Notes: generated by a model from the letters alone, not told the origin. A DNA stretch of 64,000 bases from CAZGSN01 sp964371655 (GCA_964371655.1 CAYJOD010000009.1:1-64000); one strand, 5' to 3'; positions 8,144-20,698 are shown, numbered from the stretch's first letter. Translations and numbers: made by a program.

Positions 8144-11100
8144 ATGGATAATCCGTTTTTTGAGCACCCCATCCTGAACTCTCCCTATCAGTGTCCGCAG
8201 CGTCACTGGGAGTTGGACAATGAAGGCCAGCCGACACAGCAGATAATCGACCGCCGCAGGCGCGCGGAGTTTATCACTCCAATTCCAAAGCCCCGGAAGC
8301 GCAAGAGTGCAGCGAAGCAAGAGGAGATGGTGTTCGACGAGGGCAAAGGGCTTTCGACGAAAGATCAACAGTATGATCCGACCTCGATCATCAATCAGCT
8401 TCGCCAGCAGGTAGATCAGTGGCGGAGCCTACCCGACCCAAGTCACTGGCAGGTCACTCCCGAAACGGCACGCCTGCTTCAACACTGGCGCCATCATGCA
8501 TTCACCAGCATCCGTCCGTTCTTCTGCCAGGTGGAGGCGGTGGAAACAGCCATCTGGCTCACCGAGGTAGCGCCCAAAGCAGGCAAGGCCGGCAAGGCCA
8601 TCGTTGAACACTTGGCGAACGCCAATAATGACGCCAACCCGGAGCTGATGCGCCTCGCGCTCAAACTGGCGACAGGTGCGGGCAAGACGACCGTGATGGC
8701 CATGCTGATCGCTTGGCAAACCATCAATGCGGTGCGGCGATCGCAGGGGCAAAAGTTCACTCGTGGATTCCTGGTGGTGACGCCCGGCCTGACCATCAAG
8801 GACCGCCTGCGTGTCCTGCAGCCGAACGATCCAGACAGCTACTACGCCAGCCGTGAGCTCGTTCCAGCCGACATGCTTGACGATGTGAACCGCGCCAAGA
8901 TCGTCATCACCAACTACCACGCCTTCAAGCTGCGCGAACGGATTGATCTCTCGAAGGGCGGACGCTCACTGCTGCAAGGGCGCGGCGAAGAGCTGAACAC
9001 TCTTGAGACTGAAGGGCAGATGATGCAGCGGGTGATGCCTGATCTGATGGGCATGAAGAACATCCTCGTACTCAACGATGAAGCTCACCATTGTTACCGC
9101 GAAAAGCCGGGAGCAGCGGACGACGAAGAAGAGTTGAAAGGCGACGACCGGAAAGAAGCCGAGAAGAACAACGAGGCGGCCCGTCTGTGGATTTCGGGCC
9201 TTGAGGCCGTGAACCGCAAGATCGGGGTTGCCCGTGTCATCGATCTGTCAGCCACGCCATTCTTCCTCAGCGGCTCTGGGTATGCCGAGGGCACGCTCTT
9301 CCCGTGGACCATGAGCGACTTCTCGCTTATGGACGCCATCGAGTGCGGCATTGTCAAACTGCCGCGCGTCCCCGTCGCCGACAACATCCCGGGCGCAGAG
9401 ATGCCCATGTTCCGCAACCTATGGGAACACATCCGGGCAAAAATGCCCAAGAAGGGGCGGGGCAAGAGCAATACCCTCGATCCCCTCAGCTTGCCGCCGC
9501 AACTTCAAACGGCCCTCGAAGCTCTCTACGGTCACTACGAGAAGACCTACGATCTTTGGGACAAAGCCGGTATCCGAGTGCCGCCCTGCTTCATTGTCGT
9601 CTGCAACAACACCTCTACCTCCAAGCTGGTCTACGATTACATCTCCGGTTTTCACCGGCAGAACGACGACGGCTCAACGAACCTCGAAAACGGCCGCCTC
9701 GCGCTGTTTCGCAACTTCGATGAGCATGGCAACCCGTATGCCCGACCCAAAACGCTGCTCATCGACAGCGAGCAACTCGAATCCGGCGAGGCGCTCGACG
9801 ACAACTTTCGCGGCATGGCCGCCGATGAAATTGCCCGCTTTAGGGACGAGGTCATGCAGCGTGGTGGCAAGCTGGCTGATGAACTTCGAACCGGGAAAGA
9901 ACTGGATGACGTGACGTTGCTTCGCGAGGTCATGAACACCGTGGGCAAATACGGCCAGTTGGGCGGATCGATCCGTTGCGTCGTCTCCGTCGCAATGCTC
10001 ACGGAAGGCTGGGACGCGAATACCGTCACGCATGTACTGGGGGTTCGGGCCTTCGGCACACAACTCCTCTGCGAGCAGGTCATTGGCCGAGCGCTTCGCC
10101 GGCAGTCATACGATCTCAATGAAGAGGGCTTGTTCAATGTGGAATACGCCGATGTGTTGGGCATTCCCTTCAACTTCACCGCCAAGCCGGTGGTCGCACC
10201 ACCGCAGCCACCGCGCGAGACCATCCAGGTCAAAGCCGTGCGTCCCGATCGCGATCCACTGGAAATCCGCTTCCCTCGCGTCGTGGGTTACCGCGTCGAA
10301 CTGCCCGAGGATCGTATAACCGCCAATTTCAACGAGGACTCGGTGCTGGAGCTCACCCCCGACTTGGTCGGGGCAACGGAGACCCAGAACTCAGGGATCA
10401 TCGGCGAAAGGGTGGACCTCAATCTGGTTCACACCGGCGACATTCGGCCGTCGCAGGTCTTGTATGAGTTGGTTTCTCACCTCGTTCTGACCAAGTGGCG
10501 TGACCCAGGCGAAGATCCAAAACTCCACCTCTTTGGGCAACTCAAGCGTGTCGCCCGCCAGTGGCTTGATGGCTATCTCGTCTGCAAGGGCGGGACCTAC
10601 CCAGCACAATTGAAGTACAAGATGCTGGCGGACATGGCGTGCGAACGCATCATTGCGGGGATCAATCGGGCCTTCATCGGCCGGCGACCGATCATGGCCG
10701 TTCTTGATCCCTACAATCCCACCGGCTCGACCGCGTACGTCAACTTCAACACCTCCAAGACCGATCGCTGGAAAGCTGACGCGCGTCGCTGTCACATCAA
10801 CTGGGTGATTCTAGACAGCGACTGGGAAGCAGAGTTCTGTCGCGTGGCCGAGACCCACCCGCGCGTCCGGGCCTACGTCAAAAACCATGGCCTCGGTCTT
10901 GAGGTTCCCTACCGATACGGCTCGGAGATGCGGACGTACCTGCCCGACTTCATCGCGCTGGTAGATGACGGGCACGGGGATGACGACCTGCTGCACTTGA
11001 TCGTCGAAATAAAAGGCTACCGTCGTGAAGATGCGAAGGAAAAGAAATCCACCATGGACACCTACTGGGTGCCCGGCGTGAACCATGTCGGCAGCTATGG

Positions 11101-11215
11101 CCGCTGGGCCTTCGCCGAGTTCACTGAGGTCTATCAGATCGAGGCTGATTTCAAGGCCAAGGTCGAAAGCGAGTTCAAGAAGATGATTCAAGCAGTCACT
11201 GCGGGCGCCTCATGA
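8144..11215 (+). CDS. Type III-like restriction enzyme (BPTD_3080-family helicase-nuclease)
   Basis: This 1023-residue superfamily 2 helicase/nuclease looks like the restriction subunit of a type III-like system. Residues about 180-195 hold the Walker A (LATGAGKTTVMAMLI), the DEAH-like box is LNDEAHHCY, and the motif III-like stretch is VIDLSATPFF. Helicase motif VI is seen in EQVIGRALRRQSYD. A C-terminal nuclease-like region contains YLPDFIALVDD and IVEIKGYRRED (PD and ExK). I recall this family name for very similar proteins but cannot run a search. It is followed with a 4-bp overlap by an ORF6N gene and then the methylase. Confidence 0.85.
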   Translation: MDNPFFEHPILNSPYQCPQRHWELDNEGQPTQQIIDRRRRAEFITPIPKPRKRKSAAKQEEMVFDEGKGLSTKDQQYDPTSIINQLRQQVDQWRSLPDPSHWQVTPETARLLQHWRHHAFTSIRPFFCQVEAVETAIWLTEVAPKAGKAGKAIVEHLANANNDANPELMRLALKLATGAGKTTVMAMLIAWQTINAVRRSQGQKFTRGFLVVTPGLTIKDRLRVLQPNDPDSYYASRELVPADMLDDVNRAKIVITNYHAFKLRERIDLSKGGRSLLQGRGEELNTLETEGQMMQRVMPDLMGMKNILVLNDEAHHCYREKPGAADDEEELKGDDRKEAEKNNEAARLWISGLEAVNRKIGVARVIDLSATPFFLSGSGYAEGTLFPWTMSDFSLMDAIECGIVKLPRVPVADNIPGAEMPMFRNLWEHIRAKMPKKGRGKSNTLDPLSLPPQLQTALEALYGHYEKTYDLWDKAGIRVPPCFIVVCNNTSTSKLVYDYISGFHRQNDDGSTNLENGRLALFRNFDEHGNPYARPKTLLIDSEQLESGEALDDNFRGMAADEIARFRDEVMQRGGKLADELRTGKELDDVTLLREVMNTVGKYGQLGGSIRCVVSVAMLTEGWDANTVTHVLGVRAFGTQLLCEQVIGRALRRQSYDLNEEGLFNVEYADVLGIPFNFTAKPVVAPPQPPRETIQVKAVRPDRDPLEIRFPRVVGYRVELPEDRITANFNEDSVLELTPDLVGATETQNSGIIGERVDLNLVHTGDIRPSQVLYELVSHLVLTKWRDPGEDPKLHLFGQLKRVARQWLDGYLVCKGGTYPAQLKYKMLADMACERIIAGINRAFIGRRPIMAVLDPYNPTGSTAYVNFNTSKTDRWKADARRCHINWVILDSDWEAEFCRVAETHPRVRAYVKNHGLGLEVPYRYGSEMRTYLPDFIALVDDGHGDDDLLHLIVEIKGYRREDAKEKKSTMDTYWVPGVNHVGSYGRWAFAEFTEVYQIEADFKAKVESEFKKMIQAVTAGAS

Positions 11216-11781
11216 AGTCCTCCATCTCAGCGCGGCCGGAAAATGTCGCCCCGCTTGTCCGATTTATCCGTGGCGAGAAGGTGTTGCTCGATGCCGATCT
11301 GGCCGTACTTTATGCCGTTCCCACCAAGGCTCTCAACCAAGCCGTCAAACGTAACCGTGACCGCTTCCCTGTCGATTTCATGTTCCAGCTCTCGAAGGAC
11401 GAGTGGGTCGATTTGAGAAGCCAGCTTGGCATCTCAACCAGGACAGGTGCTGCGGGCAACCGGTCACAAATTGTGACCGGTTCACAAAAGCATCGGGACC
11501 CTCGTACACTCCCCTACGTCTTCACCGAACAAGGCATTGCAATGCTGTCCAGCGTCCTACGCTCGCCGCGCGCAGTCGAGGTCAACATCGCCATCATGCG
11601 AACCTTCGTGCAGTTGCGACGTCTCATGGACTCGAATCGCGACCTGGCTCAAAAGATCGAGGCGATGGAAAGGAACTACGACGAGAAATTCGCGGTCGTC
11701 TTCGATACCATCAAGCGACTCATCGCCGACGACCAAGCGAGAAAAATGCAGCCCAAGGTGCGCATCGGCTTCACTCGCTGA
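11212..11781 (+). CDS. ORF6N domain protein
   Basis: This 189-residue protein has the phage-type ORF6N DNA-binding domain at residues 10-100: FIRGEKVLLDADLAVLYAV, TKALNQAVKRN, RFPVDFMFQL, and later YVFTEQGIAMLSSVL. The C-terminal third is a charged helix. It overlaps the restriction gene by 4 bp and precedes the methylase by 18 bp, so it belongs to the restriction-modification operon. Its role there is unknown; transcriptional control or specificity are possible. The segment at about 11,455-11,490 repeats a GTCACAA/TTGTGACC inverted sequence within the coding region. Confidence 0.85.
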   Translation: MKSSISARPENVAPLVRFIRGEKVLLDADLAVLYAVPTKALNQAVKRNRDRFPVDFMFQLSKDEWVDLRSQLGISTRTGAAGNRSQIVTGSQKHRDPRTLPYVFTEQGIAMLSSVLRSPRAVEVNIAIMRTFVQLRRLMDSNRDLAQKIEAMERNYDEKFAVVFDTIKRLIADDQARKMQPKVRIGFTR

Positions 11782-13482
11782 ACGCGCGGAACGACTGCTA
11801 TGGCCAAGAAACCCGCCACCAAGAAGACCGTCGAAAGCCTCAAACACGACGAGGCAACGCGTAAAAACATCCCGACGGCGGAGTTTCAATCCGTCGTCAA
11901 GCTCGACGAGCAGAAGCCCGTGGAACTGCGCTATCCGCGCAATACCGACCTCGATCCCCAGCTCGTCTGGCGCGGCAAGGATGAGCAGGACTGGAGCGAC
12001 CTCGTGGTGTACGCGCCGCCGCTCTACATCCAAGAGAAGGTGCACCCCAAAGTCCTCATCGACGACTTGCTCAAGCAAACTAAAGACGCCAAAGCTCAGG
12101 AGACAGGCGCCCAGGTCGACCTGTTCGCTGACTTTAATGGGATGGCCAAGGGCGCGGATAAGACCGAATTTTACCAGCACGACCAGAACTGGTCGAACCG
12201 CATGATCCTCGGCGACTCCCTTCAGGTAATGGCCAGCCTCGCTGAACGCGAAGGCCTGCGTGGCAAGGTGCAGTGCATCTACTTGGACCCGCCCTACGGC
12301 ATCAAGTTCAACAGCAACTTCCAGTGGTCCACCACTAGCCGCGACGTGAAGGACGGCAACGTTGGCCACATCACCCGCGAGCCGGAGCAGGTCAAAGCTT
12401 TCCGCGACACGTGGCGTGACGGCATCCATAGCTACCTGACTTACCTTCGCGACCGCCTCACGGTTGCGCGTGATCTCCTCACCGATTCCGGCTCAATCTT
12501 CGTGCAGATCGGCGATGAGAATGTGCATCGTGTGCGGGCCGTCATGGACGAGGTGTTTGGAGACGAGAATTTTTGCGCGCTTATCACCTACGCTAAGACC
12601 AGTTCGGCCACCGCTGAACTACTTCCTGGAACGAACGACTTCATTCTCTGGTATGCCAAGTCACTGACACTTGTGAAATATCGGCAACTGTTTCAGGACA
12701 AACAGGTTGGCGGAGAAGGCGCTTCCAAATACTCACTTGTGCAGTTTCGCGATGGGCGACTCCGACCGCTTACTGCCGAGGAAAAGGAAGACCCGGATCG
12801 TCTGCAAGACGGCTCCATCTGCACATCCGGCGGATTGACGAGCCAGCGACCGCCCGGAGATTTCCCTGTGACTTTTGACGGAAAGATCTTTGGTCCGGGC
12901 GTCGGTTACTGGAAAACTGGGGGGATCGGCATGAGGCGCATCGTCTCTGCTGGTCGGGTTCACCTGGGAGGAAATCGACTCAGATATGTGCGTCGTTTCA
13001 GCGACTTTACAGTTTTCCCAAGAACGAATGCATGGATGGATATTGGAGGGATCCAGAGTCGAGCGGATCCCAAGGTCTATGTAGTTCAAACGTCCACAAC
13101 GGCGGTTGAGCGCTGCCTCCTTATGGCCACCGCCCCCGGCGACCTCGTTCTTGACCCGACGTGCGGTTCTGGCACCACCGCCACCGTCGCCGAGCAATGG
13201 GGCCGCCGCTGGATCACGATTGACACATCGCGCGTGGCGCTCGCGCTAGCCCGTGCTCGTATCATGGGGGCGCGCTATCCGTTCTACCTGCTGGCCGATT
13301 CGCGCGACGGCCAGATCAAGGAAGCCGAAGTCACCCGCACCGCGCCAAGCTCCCAGCCGGTGCGCGGGAACATCCGCCACGGCTTCGTTTACGAGCGTGT
13401 GCCGCACATCACGCTCAAGTCCATCGCCAACAATGCCGAAATCGACGTCATCTGGGACAAGTGGCAGGCGAAGCTGGAGCCT

Positions 13483-13960
13483 CTCAGTGGTCAGTGGGCA
13501 GTGGTTGGTGGCCAGGAGTGGCAGACTCATTGCTAACTATGAGCACGTTGAAGAGCTTTCGGGACTTGGAAGTTTGGAAGAAATCAATCGAGCTGGCCGA
13601 GATGGTTTATCGGCTCTCGGCGCGGTTCCCGGCGCAGGAGAAATTCGGATTGACCAGTCAGATCCGACGGTCAGCCGTGTCGGTGGCGGCGAATATCGCG
13701 GAGGGGGCGGAGCGGGAACGGACACGGGAGTTCCTCCAGTTTCTGGGAATCGCCGGGGGATCACTGGCCGAGACGGAGACGTTTCTGATCCTCGCCGACA
13801 GACTCAAACTGATCACAGAGCAGGATCTCAGCCCGGTCTTGGAGCAGGCCGCAACCGTTGGACGCATGCTCAACGGTCTCAAACGCTCGCTGCGCTCCAA
13901 AATCTAGCGACAACTGACTTCCCTCTGTCGCTGACCACTGACCACCGGTCACAGGTCACC
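13483..13960. mobile_element. CAGTGG-word palindromic element carrying a four-helix-bundle gene
   Basis: The left arm (13,483-13,512) is built of CAGTGGTCAGTGGGCAGTGG words. The right arm (13,933-13,960) reads GACCACTGACCACCGGTCAC, its imperfect reverse complement. Between them lies a single gene for a 122-residue four-helix-bundle protein. The unit interrupts the methylase gene, whose two ends are recognisable on both sides. The architecture equals that of the non-coding palindromes elsewhere in the window, but this one carries a protein gene. No clear target duplication is visible at the boundaries. Confidence 0.7.
13539..13907 (+). CDS. Four-helix-bundle protein, 23S rRNA intervening-sequence/bAvd type
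   Basis: This 122-residue all-helical protein has the family hallmarks: a FRDLEVWKKSIELAEMVY start, FPAQEKFGLTSQIRRSAVSV, then AANIAEGAERE and a last helix with LAETETFLILADRL. The family includes proteins encoded inside intervening sequences of 23S rRNA genes (Leptospira, Coxiella). It also includes Avd, the nucleic-acid-binding partner of diversity-generating retroelement reverse transcriptases. No reverse transcriptase is present here. The ATG at 13,539 lies after the left palindrome arm, and an upstream in-frame start would translate that arm. The gene sits alone within a disrupted methylase gene. Confidence 0.9.
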   Translation: MSTLKSFRDLEVWKKSIELAEMVYRLSARFPAQEKFGLTSQIRRSAVSVAANIAEGAERERTREFLQFLGIAGGSLAETETFLILADRLKLITEQDLSPVLEQAATVGRMLNGLKRSLRSKI

Positions 13961-14297
13961 GTCCACGGCGTGGACGTGTTCAAACCCCAGACCGGCGAAG
14001 TCATCAGCGACGGCGCCGACGGCATCGCCTGCTGGTTCATCGACACCGACTACAACGAAGAAAGCTTCTTCGTTCGCCACGCCTACTTCCTCGGCGCCAA
14101 CGATCCCTACAGCGCGCTCAAGACCACGCTCAAAGCCGAGATCAATGAAGAGGCCTGGGCCACGCTGCACAGCGATACTTCGCGGCCGTTCGATAAGCCG
14201 AAGTCCGGCCGCATCGCCGTGAAGGTGATCAACCATTTGGGTGACGAGGTTATGAAGGTCTTCAAGATCGGCTAGAGTGCGGGCGTTTGGTCCAGCT

Positions 14298-14857
14298 ATG
14301 GATGAGGCTCACTTGATCCTGTCGCGGCCACCGATTGTGGAAGCGGTGATCGATATCGACTGCGACCTGCCACCGGGGCTTAGTCTGAAGGCCATTGAGC
14401 CGGCTGTACGCGAGGCCTTCGGAGGTCAGTACCCAAAGTTTCAGGCGCAAATCGTTCAAGAACATCAGATCGAGCAGCAAGGCGATAGTGTGCCAAAGGT
14501 CTCGGCGCGACGAGGAATTCAATCGCTTCAATGCCTGACAGCCGACAACGAGCAGTTAGTTCAGGTGCGGGCACAGGGATTCTCCTTCAACCGATTGGCA
14601 CCGTACTCGACCCTCGACAACTACTTGCCGGAGATCGAGAGAACGTGGCGCCTGTTCCGAGATCTAGTGGAGCCGCGCTCGTTTCAGCGCGACACGTTCG
14701 AGAAGCTGCGCTTGAAGTCGTCGCACATGAACCTCCGCCACGACATGCCAACATCACTGGTTGGCCCAGCTCAGGCAGCGATCCGGAGATGGCGAAGGCC
14801 GCGAGAAAGGAGCGCGCTGCTCTCATTGCTCGGGAAGCCGAAGTAGTTTGGCTTTGA
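14298..14857 (+). pseudogene. TIGR04255-like fragment with a frame switch
   Basis: From the ATG at 14,298 about 125 codons resemble the start of the TIGR04255 family (LSRPPIVEAVIDIDCDLPPG, then VQVRAQGFSFNRLAPY), often found near restriction systems. The frame then gives Arg-rich sequence and stops at 14,846, short of the family's usual 240-270 residues. From about 14,695 the +2 frame gives a more natural end (PRHANITGWP, KAARKERAALIAREAEVVWL) running to 14,857. It looks like a frameshift or a fusion of two gene remnants. A 190-bp gap before glyS follows, in which I see nothing assignable. Confidence 0.45.
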
Positions 14858-15045
14858 TCTCTGAATGAGCATAACGCGATCGACCTCCAAAGCCGCTCGG
14901 TTACCGTAGTGCAGTTTCGGGGGCTGGTCGGGGAGATCTCGGAACACTTGCGGAATCCGGTACTTCTGCGCGCGACGATGCGGAAACCCTTATCGTCGCG
15001 CACAGAATTGCCGCGTCGCTCCCAGCATGTTAGGTGCCCCCGACG

Positions 15046-16370
15046 ATGAGTCGCGCGGTAACCATGGAAAAAGTGGTGAACCTGGCTAAGAGGCGCGGGT
15101 TCGCCTTCCAATCCAGTGAAATTTACGGTGGTCTGTCGAGCTGCTGGGACTACGGTCCCATCGGCGTCGAGCTCAAGCGCAACGTCAAGGACGCCTGGTG
15201 GCGCGAGATGGTCGCGCGGCGCTCCGATATCGTCGGCATCGATTGCGCCATACTCATGCACCCGCGCGTCTGGGAAGCCTCGGGTCACGTGGCTGGCTTC
15301 ACCGACCCGATGGTGGACTGCAAGAAGTGCAAGAGCCGCTTTCGCGCCGACAAGCTCGGCGACGCGCGTTGCCCAGAACGACCGTCGAAGAAGCCGGGCG
15401 AGTGCGGCGGCGAGCTCACCGAGGCACGCCAGTTCAACCTGATGTTCAAGACCTTCATGGGTCCGGTCGAGGATACGGCCAGCGTCGTGTTCATGCGGCC
15501 GGAGACGGCGCAGGGCATCTTCGTGAACTTTCTCAACGTGCTCAACAGCTCGCGCCAGAAGATCCCCTTCGGCATCGCCCAGATCGGTAAGTCGTTCCGC
15601 AACGAGATCACGCCCGGCAACTTCATCTTCCGTACCCGCGAGTTCGAGCAGATGGAGATGGAGTTCTTTGTCAAACCCGGCGAGGACGAGCGTTGGTACG
15701 AGTATTGGAAGAACGAACGTCTGAACTGGTACGTGAAGCACGGCATCCGTACCGAAAACCTGCGGCTGCGCGACCACGAGAAGGACGAGCTGGCGCATTA
15801 CGCCAAGGGCTGCGTCGACGTCGAGTACAACTTCCCCTTCGGCTGGTCGGAGCTCGAAGGTATCGCCAACCGCACCGACTTCGACCTCAAGCAGCACGCG
15901 GAGTTCAGCGGCAAGGATCTCACCTATTTCGAAGAGGACACGCGCGAGCGCTACGTTCCCTACGTCATCGAGCCCGCCGCCGGAGCCGATCGCGCCACCC
16001 TCGCCTTTCTCGTCGATGCCTACGACGAGGATGAAGCCGAGGGCGAAGAGCGCGCCGTTCTACGCTTCCACCCCAGCATCGCCCCGGTGAAGGCGGCGGT
16101 GCTGCCGCTGTTGCGCAAGGATGGACAGCCGGAGCGCGCGCAGGAAATCCGCGACATTCTCGCCAAACAGTTTCCGGTCCAATACGACCAGGCCGGATCA
16201 ATCGGGCGCCGCTATCGCCGTCAGGACGAAATCGGCACCCCATTCGGAATTACGGTCGACCATCAGACGATGCAGGACAGCACCGTCACGCTGCGCGATC
16301 GTGACAGCATGCAGCAGGTGCGCATACCCGTCGACCGCCTCGTCGACGAGATCAAAGGAAAGATTGAAGG

Positions 16371-16374
<4 letters not shown>
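15046..16374 (+). CDS. glyS: Glycyl-tRNA synthetase, dimeric alpha2 type
   Basis: This is the class II synthetase that charges tRNA-Gly. The 442-residue protein has the family start (FAFQSSEIYGG and WDYGPIGVELKRNV), motif 2 (GIAQIGKSFRNEITP, FIFRTREFEQMEMEFF), GWSELEGIANRTDFDL, and a C-terminal anticodon-binding domain ending with TVDHQTMQDSTVTLRDRD. I use the ATG at 15,046; a GTG 12 bp earlier and an ATG at 15,064 are alternatives. The stop overlaps the ppdK ATG, so the two are coupled. This archaeal/eukaryal-like single-chain type is common in several non-enteric bacterial phyla. Confidence 0.95.
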
Positions 16375-19196
<2,822 letters not shown>

Positions 19197-19200
19197 ATAA

Positions 19201-19253
19201 GCGGGTTCTGGGGTGCGGGGGTTCTGGGGTACGGCCCCAGCCCCGAGTCCCCG
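19201..19253. repeat. Quasi-palindromic element, CTGGGG-word family, copy 1
   Basis: The left part has GGTTCTGGGGTGCGGGGG words. The right part is GGCCCCAGCCCCGAGTCCCC, an imperfect inverse. It lies directly after the ppdK stop and belongs with the copies at 35,813-35,905 and 50,101-50,178. The hairpin may also end transcription, but there is no T tract. Confidence 0.65.
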
Positions 19254-19353
19254 TAAGGTGATTGTCGGGCGATGACCTGAAGGCCAACTGGCCACGCAGC
19301 TCGGAGGGTTACCGTTTCTCTTTGGGCAGAGATCCGGCTAAGAATCGATAGCG

Positions 19354-19914
19354 ATGGAGTCCGCCCGCAAGCGCGCAACCTACGGAGACGTGATGAACGT
19401 CCCCGATCCGTTGGTCGCCGAGATCGTCGACGGTGAGCTCTACACAAGCCCGCGGCCCGCATCGCCGCACGCCCTTGCGAGCTCGGCGATCGGCCAGGAT
19501 CTCGGACCGTTCTCGCGTCGTTGCGGCACCGCTGGTCCCGGCGGTTGGTGGATTCTCGACGAGCCCGAGCTTCATTTCGGTGAGGATGTTCTCGTTCCCG
19601 ACCTCGCCGGATGGCGTCACGCGCGGATGGCCGCTGTACCCAACGTTCCGTTCTTCGAGCTCGCGCCAGACTGGGTGTGTGAGGTCGTCTCCCCCAGCAC
19701 CGGCCGCCTGGATCGGGTTCGCAAGATGCCGGTCTACGCCCGCGAGGGTGTCGAGTTTGTGTGGCTCGTCGACCCACTGGCGCGTACGCTGGAGGTGTTC
19801 CGGCTTGAAGCGGGAAGGTGGACGTTGCACAGCACGCACGGAGGTCCGGATCTCGTTCGTGCCGATCCGTTTTCTGAAATCGAAATCGACGTGAGCCGAT
19901 GGTGGATCGATTGA
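19354..19914 (+). CDS. Uma2-family (DUF820) putative endonuclease
   Basis: This 186-residue protein is of the Uma2 fold: VPDPLVAEIVDGELYTSPRP, ELHFGEDVLVPDLAGWRHARM (the VPD of the active site), PDWVCEVVSPSTGRLDRVRKM (the E-x-K-like region), then YAREGVEFVWLVDP and a short C-terminal strand. It is a different subgroup from the copies at 4.4 and 20.1 kb, so this is not a recent duplication. It stands alone between the ppdK operon and a convergent Uma2 gene. Confidence 0.85.
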   Translation: MESARKRATYGDVMNVPDPLVAEIVDGELYTSPRPASPHALASSAIGQDLGPFSRRCGTAGPGGWWILDEPELHFGEDVLVPDLAGWRHARMAAVPNVPFFELAPDWVCEVVSPSTGRLDRVRKMPVYAREGVEFVWLVDPLARTLEVFRLEAGRWTLHSTHGGPDLVRADPFSEIEIDVSRWWID

Positions 19915-20030
19915 AGGCAGCGGCGATAGGCTCAGAGGACAGGAGATCGGGGTACTCGCCGATCAGTATCGCCACCGGCGAACGCCGGATCATTTGCGCT
20001 GGAATTTGCGCTGGAAATTGACGGCGCCTC

Positions 20031-20098
20031 GGACTTCGAGCTGCCGGCGTCGGGTGGGATCGAGATCCTGAAGTCTGAAGCCTGAGATCTGAAGCCGA
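20031..20098. repeat. Quasi-palindromic element, CTGAAG-word family, copy 1
   Basis: The right arm (about 20,065-20,096) has TCCTGAAGTCTGAAGCCTGA words. A short left arm with CCTCGGACTTCGAG precedes it. It lies between two convergent Uma2 genes. Related copies are at 29,458, 32,630 and 37,754. Just upstream TTTGCGCTGGAA occurs twice in tandem. Confidence 0.55.
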
Positions 20099-20107
20099 AT
20101 TCCAAGA

Positions 20108-20698
20108 TCAGATCTCGAAAACGTCTTTCACCTGTAGATTCAACTGCGGCAAGACCTTCGACGTGAGTCGTCCTTTGGAATAGGTCGTACCGGCACCGAA
20201 CCCGCGCGCGCCACGGCAAAAGACAATGATCTCCTTGCAGCCCGCATCGGCAATCCAATACTCATCGACACCGTTGCTGGCGTAGACCGCCTTCTTCTCG
20301 GTGCGGTCGCGCCGAGCCGTGGAGCGCGAAAGAATTTCGACGACCAGGGTAGGCACGATCTTCAGAAACTGACCATCCACCGGCTTGGGCCCGGCGGCAA
20401 AGCGCGTAGTGCTGATGAACGAGACGTCCGGCTCGAGCGTATCCCCGGAGGGCAGGTCGTAGCCTGCGCTGGAGTCGAGCACGATTCCGAGTTTATTGGC
20501 GCGGACGTGCGAGTTCAGTATCGTCAAGATCTGCGTGCCAATGCTGCCGTGCGGCCAGCCTGCCGGAGGCGTCATCACGATCCTCCCATTGATCAGCTCG
20601 TAGTGATTGATGTCGGAGCGCGGCCGGCAGTCGAGCCAGAGGCGGAACTCCTCTTGGTCGAACTGTTCCTCGGAATGGAAGGCAGTCTCGGCAACCAT
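20108..20698 (-). CDS. Uma2-family (DUF820) putative endonuclease
   Basis: This 196-residue Uma2 protein has FDQEEFRLWLDCRP, YELINGRIVMTPPAGWPHG, SGDTLEPDVSFISTTRF (the EPD of the active site), PTLVVEILSRSTARRDRTEKK (the ExL/RxxK region) and VDEYWIADAGCKEI. I place the start at the ATG at 20,698 because the upstream in-frame extension is Cys-rich and unlike the family. It is convergent with the Uma2 gene at 19,354. Confidence 0.88.
   Translation of the reverse strand: MVAETAFHSEEQFDQEEFRLWLDCRPRSDINHYELINGRIVMTPPAGWPHGSIGTQILTILNSHVRANKLGIVLDSSAGYDLPSGDTLEPDVSFISTTRFAAGPKPVDGQFLKIVPTLVVEILSRSTARRDRTEKKAVYASNGVDEYWIADAGCKEIIVFCRGARGFGAGTTYSKGRLTSKVLPQLNLQVKDVFEI

Larger units (their letters stand above)
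11800..14275 (+). pseudogene. Site-specific DNA methyltransferase (type III Mod-like), disrupted
   Basis: The N-terminal part (11,800 to about 13,482) encodes a beta-class amino-methyltransferase, with motif IV (YLDPPYGIKFN) near residue 165 and motif I (LDPTCGSGTT) near residue 450. After KWQAKLEPL the frame enters repeat DNA and stops at 13,536. The end of the same family reappears in another frame from about 13,961 (VHGVDVFKPQTGEV, IACWFIDTDYNEESFFVRHA, GRIAVKVINHLGDEVMKVF). Between them lies a palindromic element carrying a four-helix-bundle gene. From memory of full-length relatives (about 900-1000 residues), roughly 250-300 middle residues are missing, so this is insertion plus deletion. 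The catalytic half may still be translated. Confidence 0.85.

Noticed and set aside
13539..13907. Diversity-generating retroelement accessory gene (Avd)
   Set aside because: The protein family is related, but no reverse transcriptase, template repeat or variable repeat is found nearby.
13253..14275. Single open frame spanning the palindromic element and the methylase tail
   Set aside because: It runs through the four-helix-bundle gene in another frame and has no coherent fold before the methylase C-terminus; treated as two separate features.
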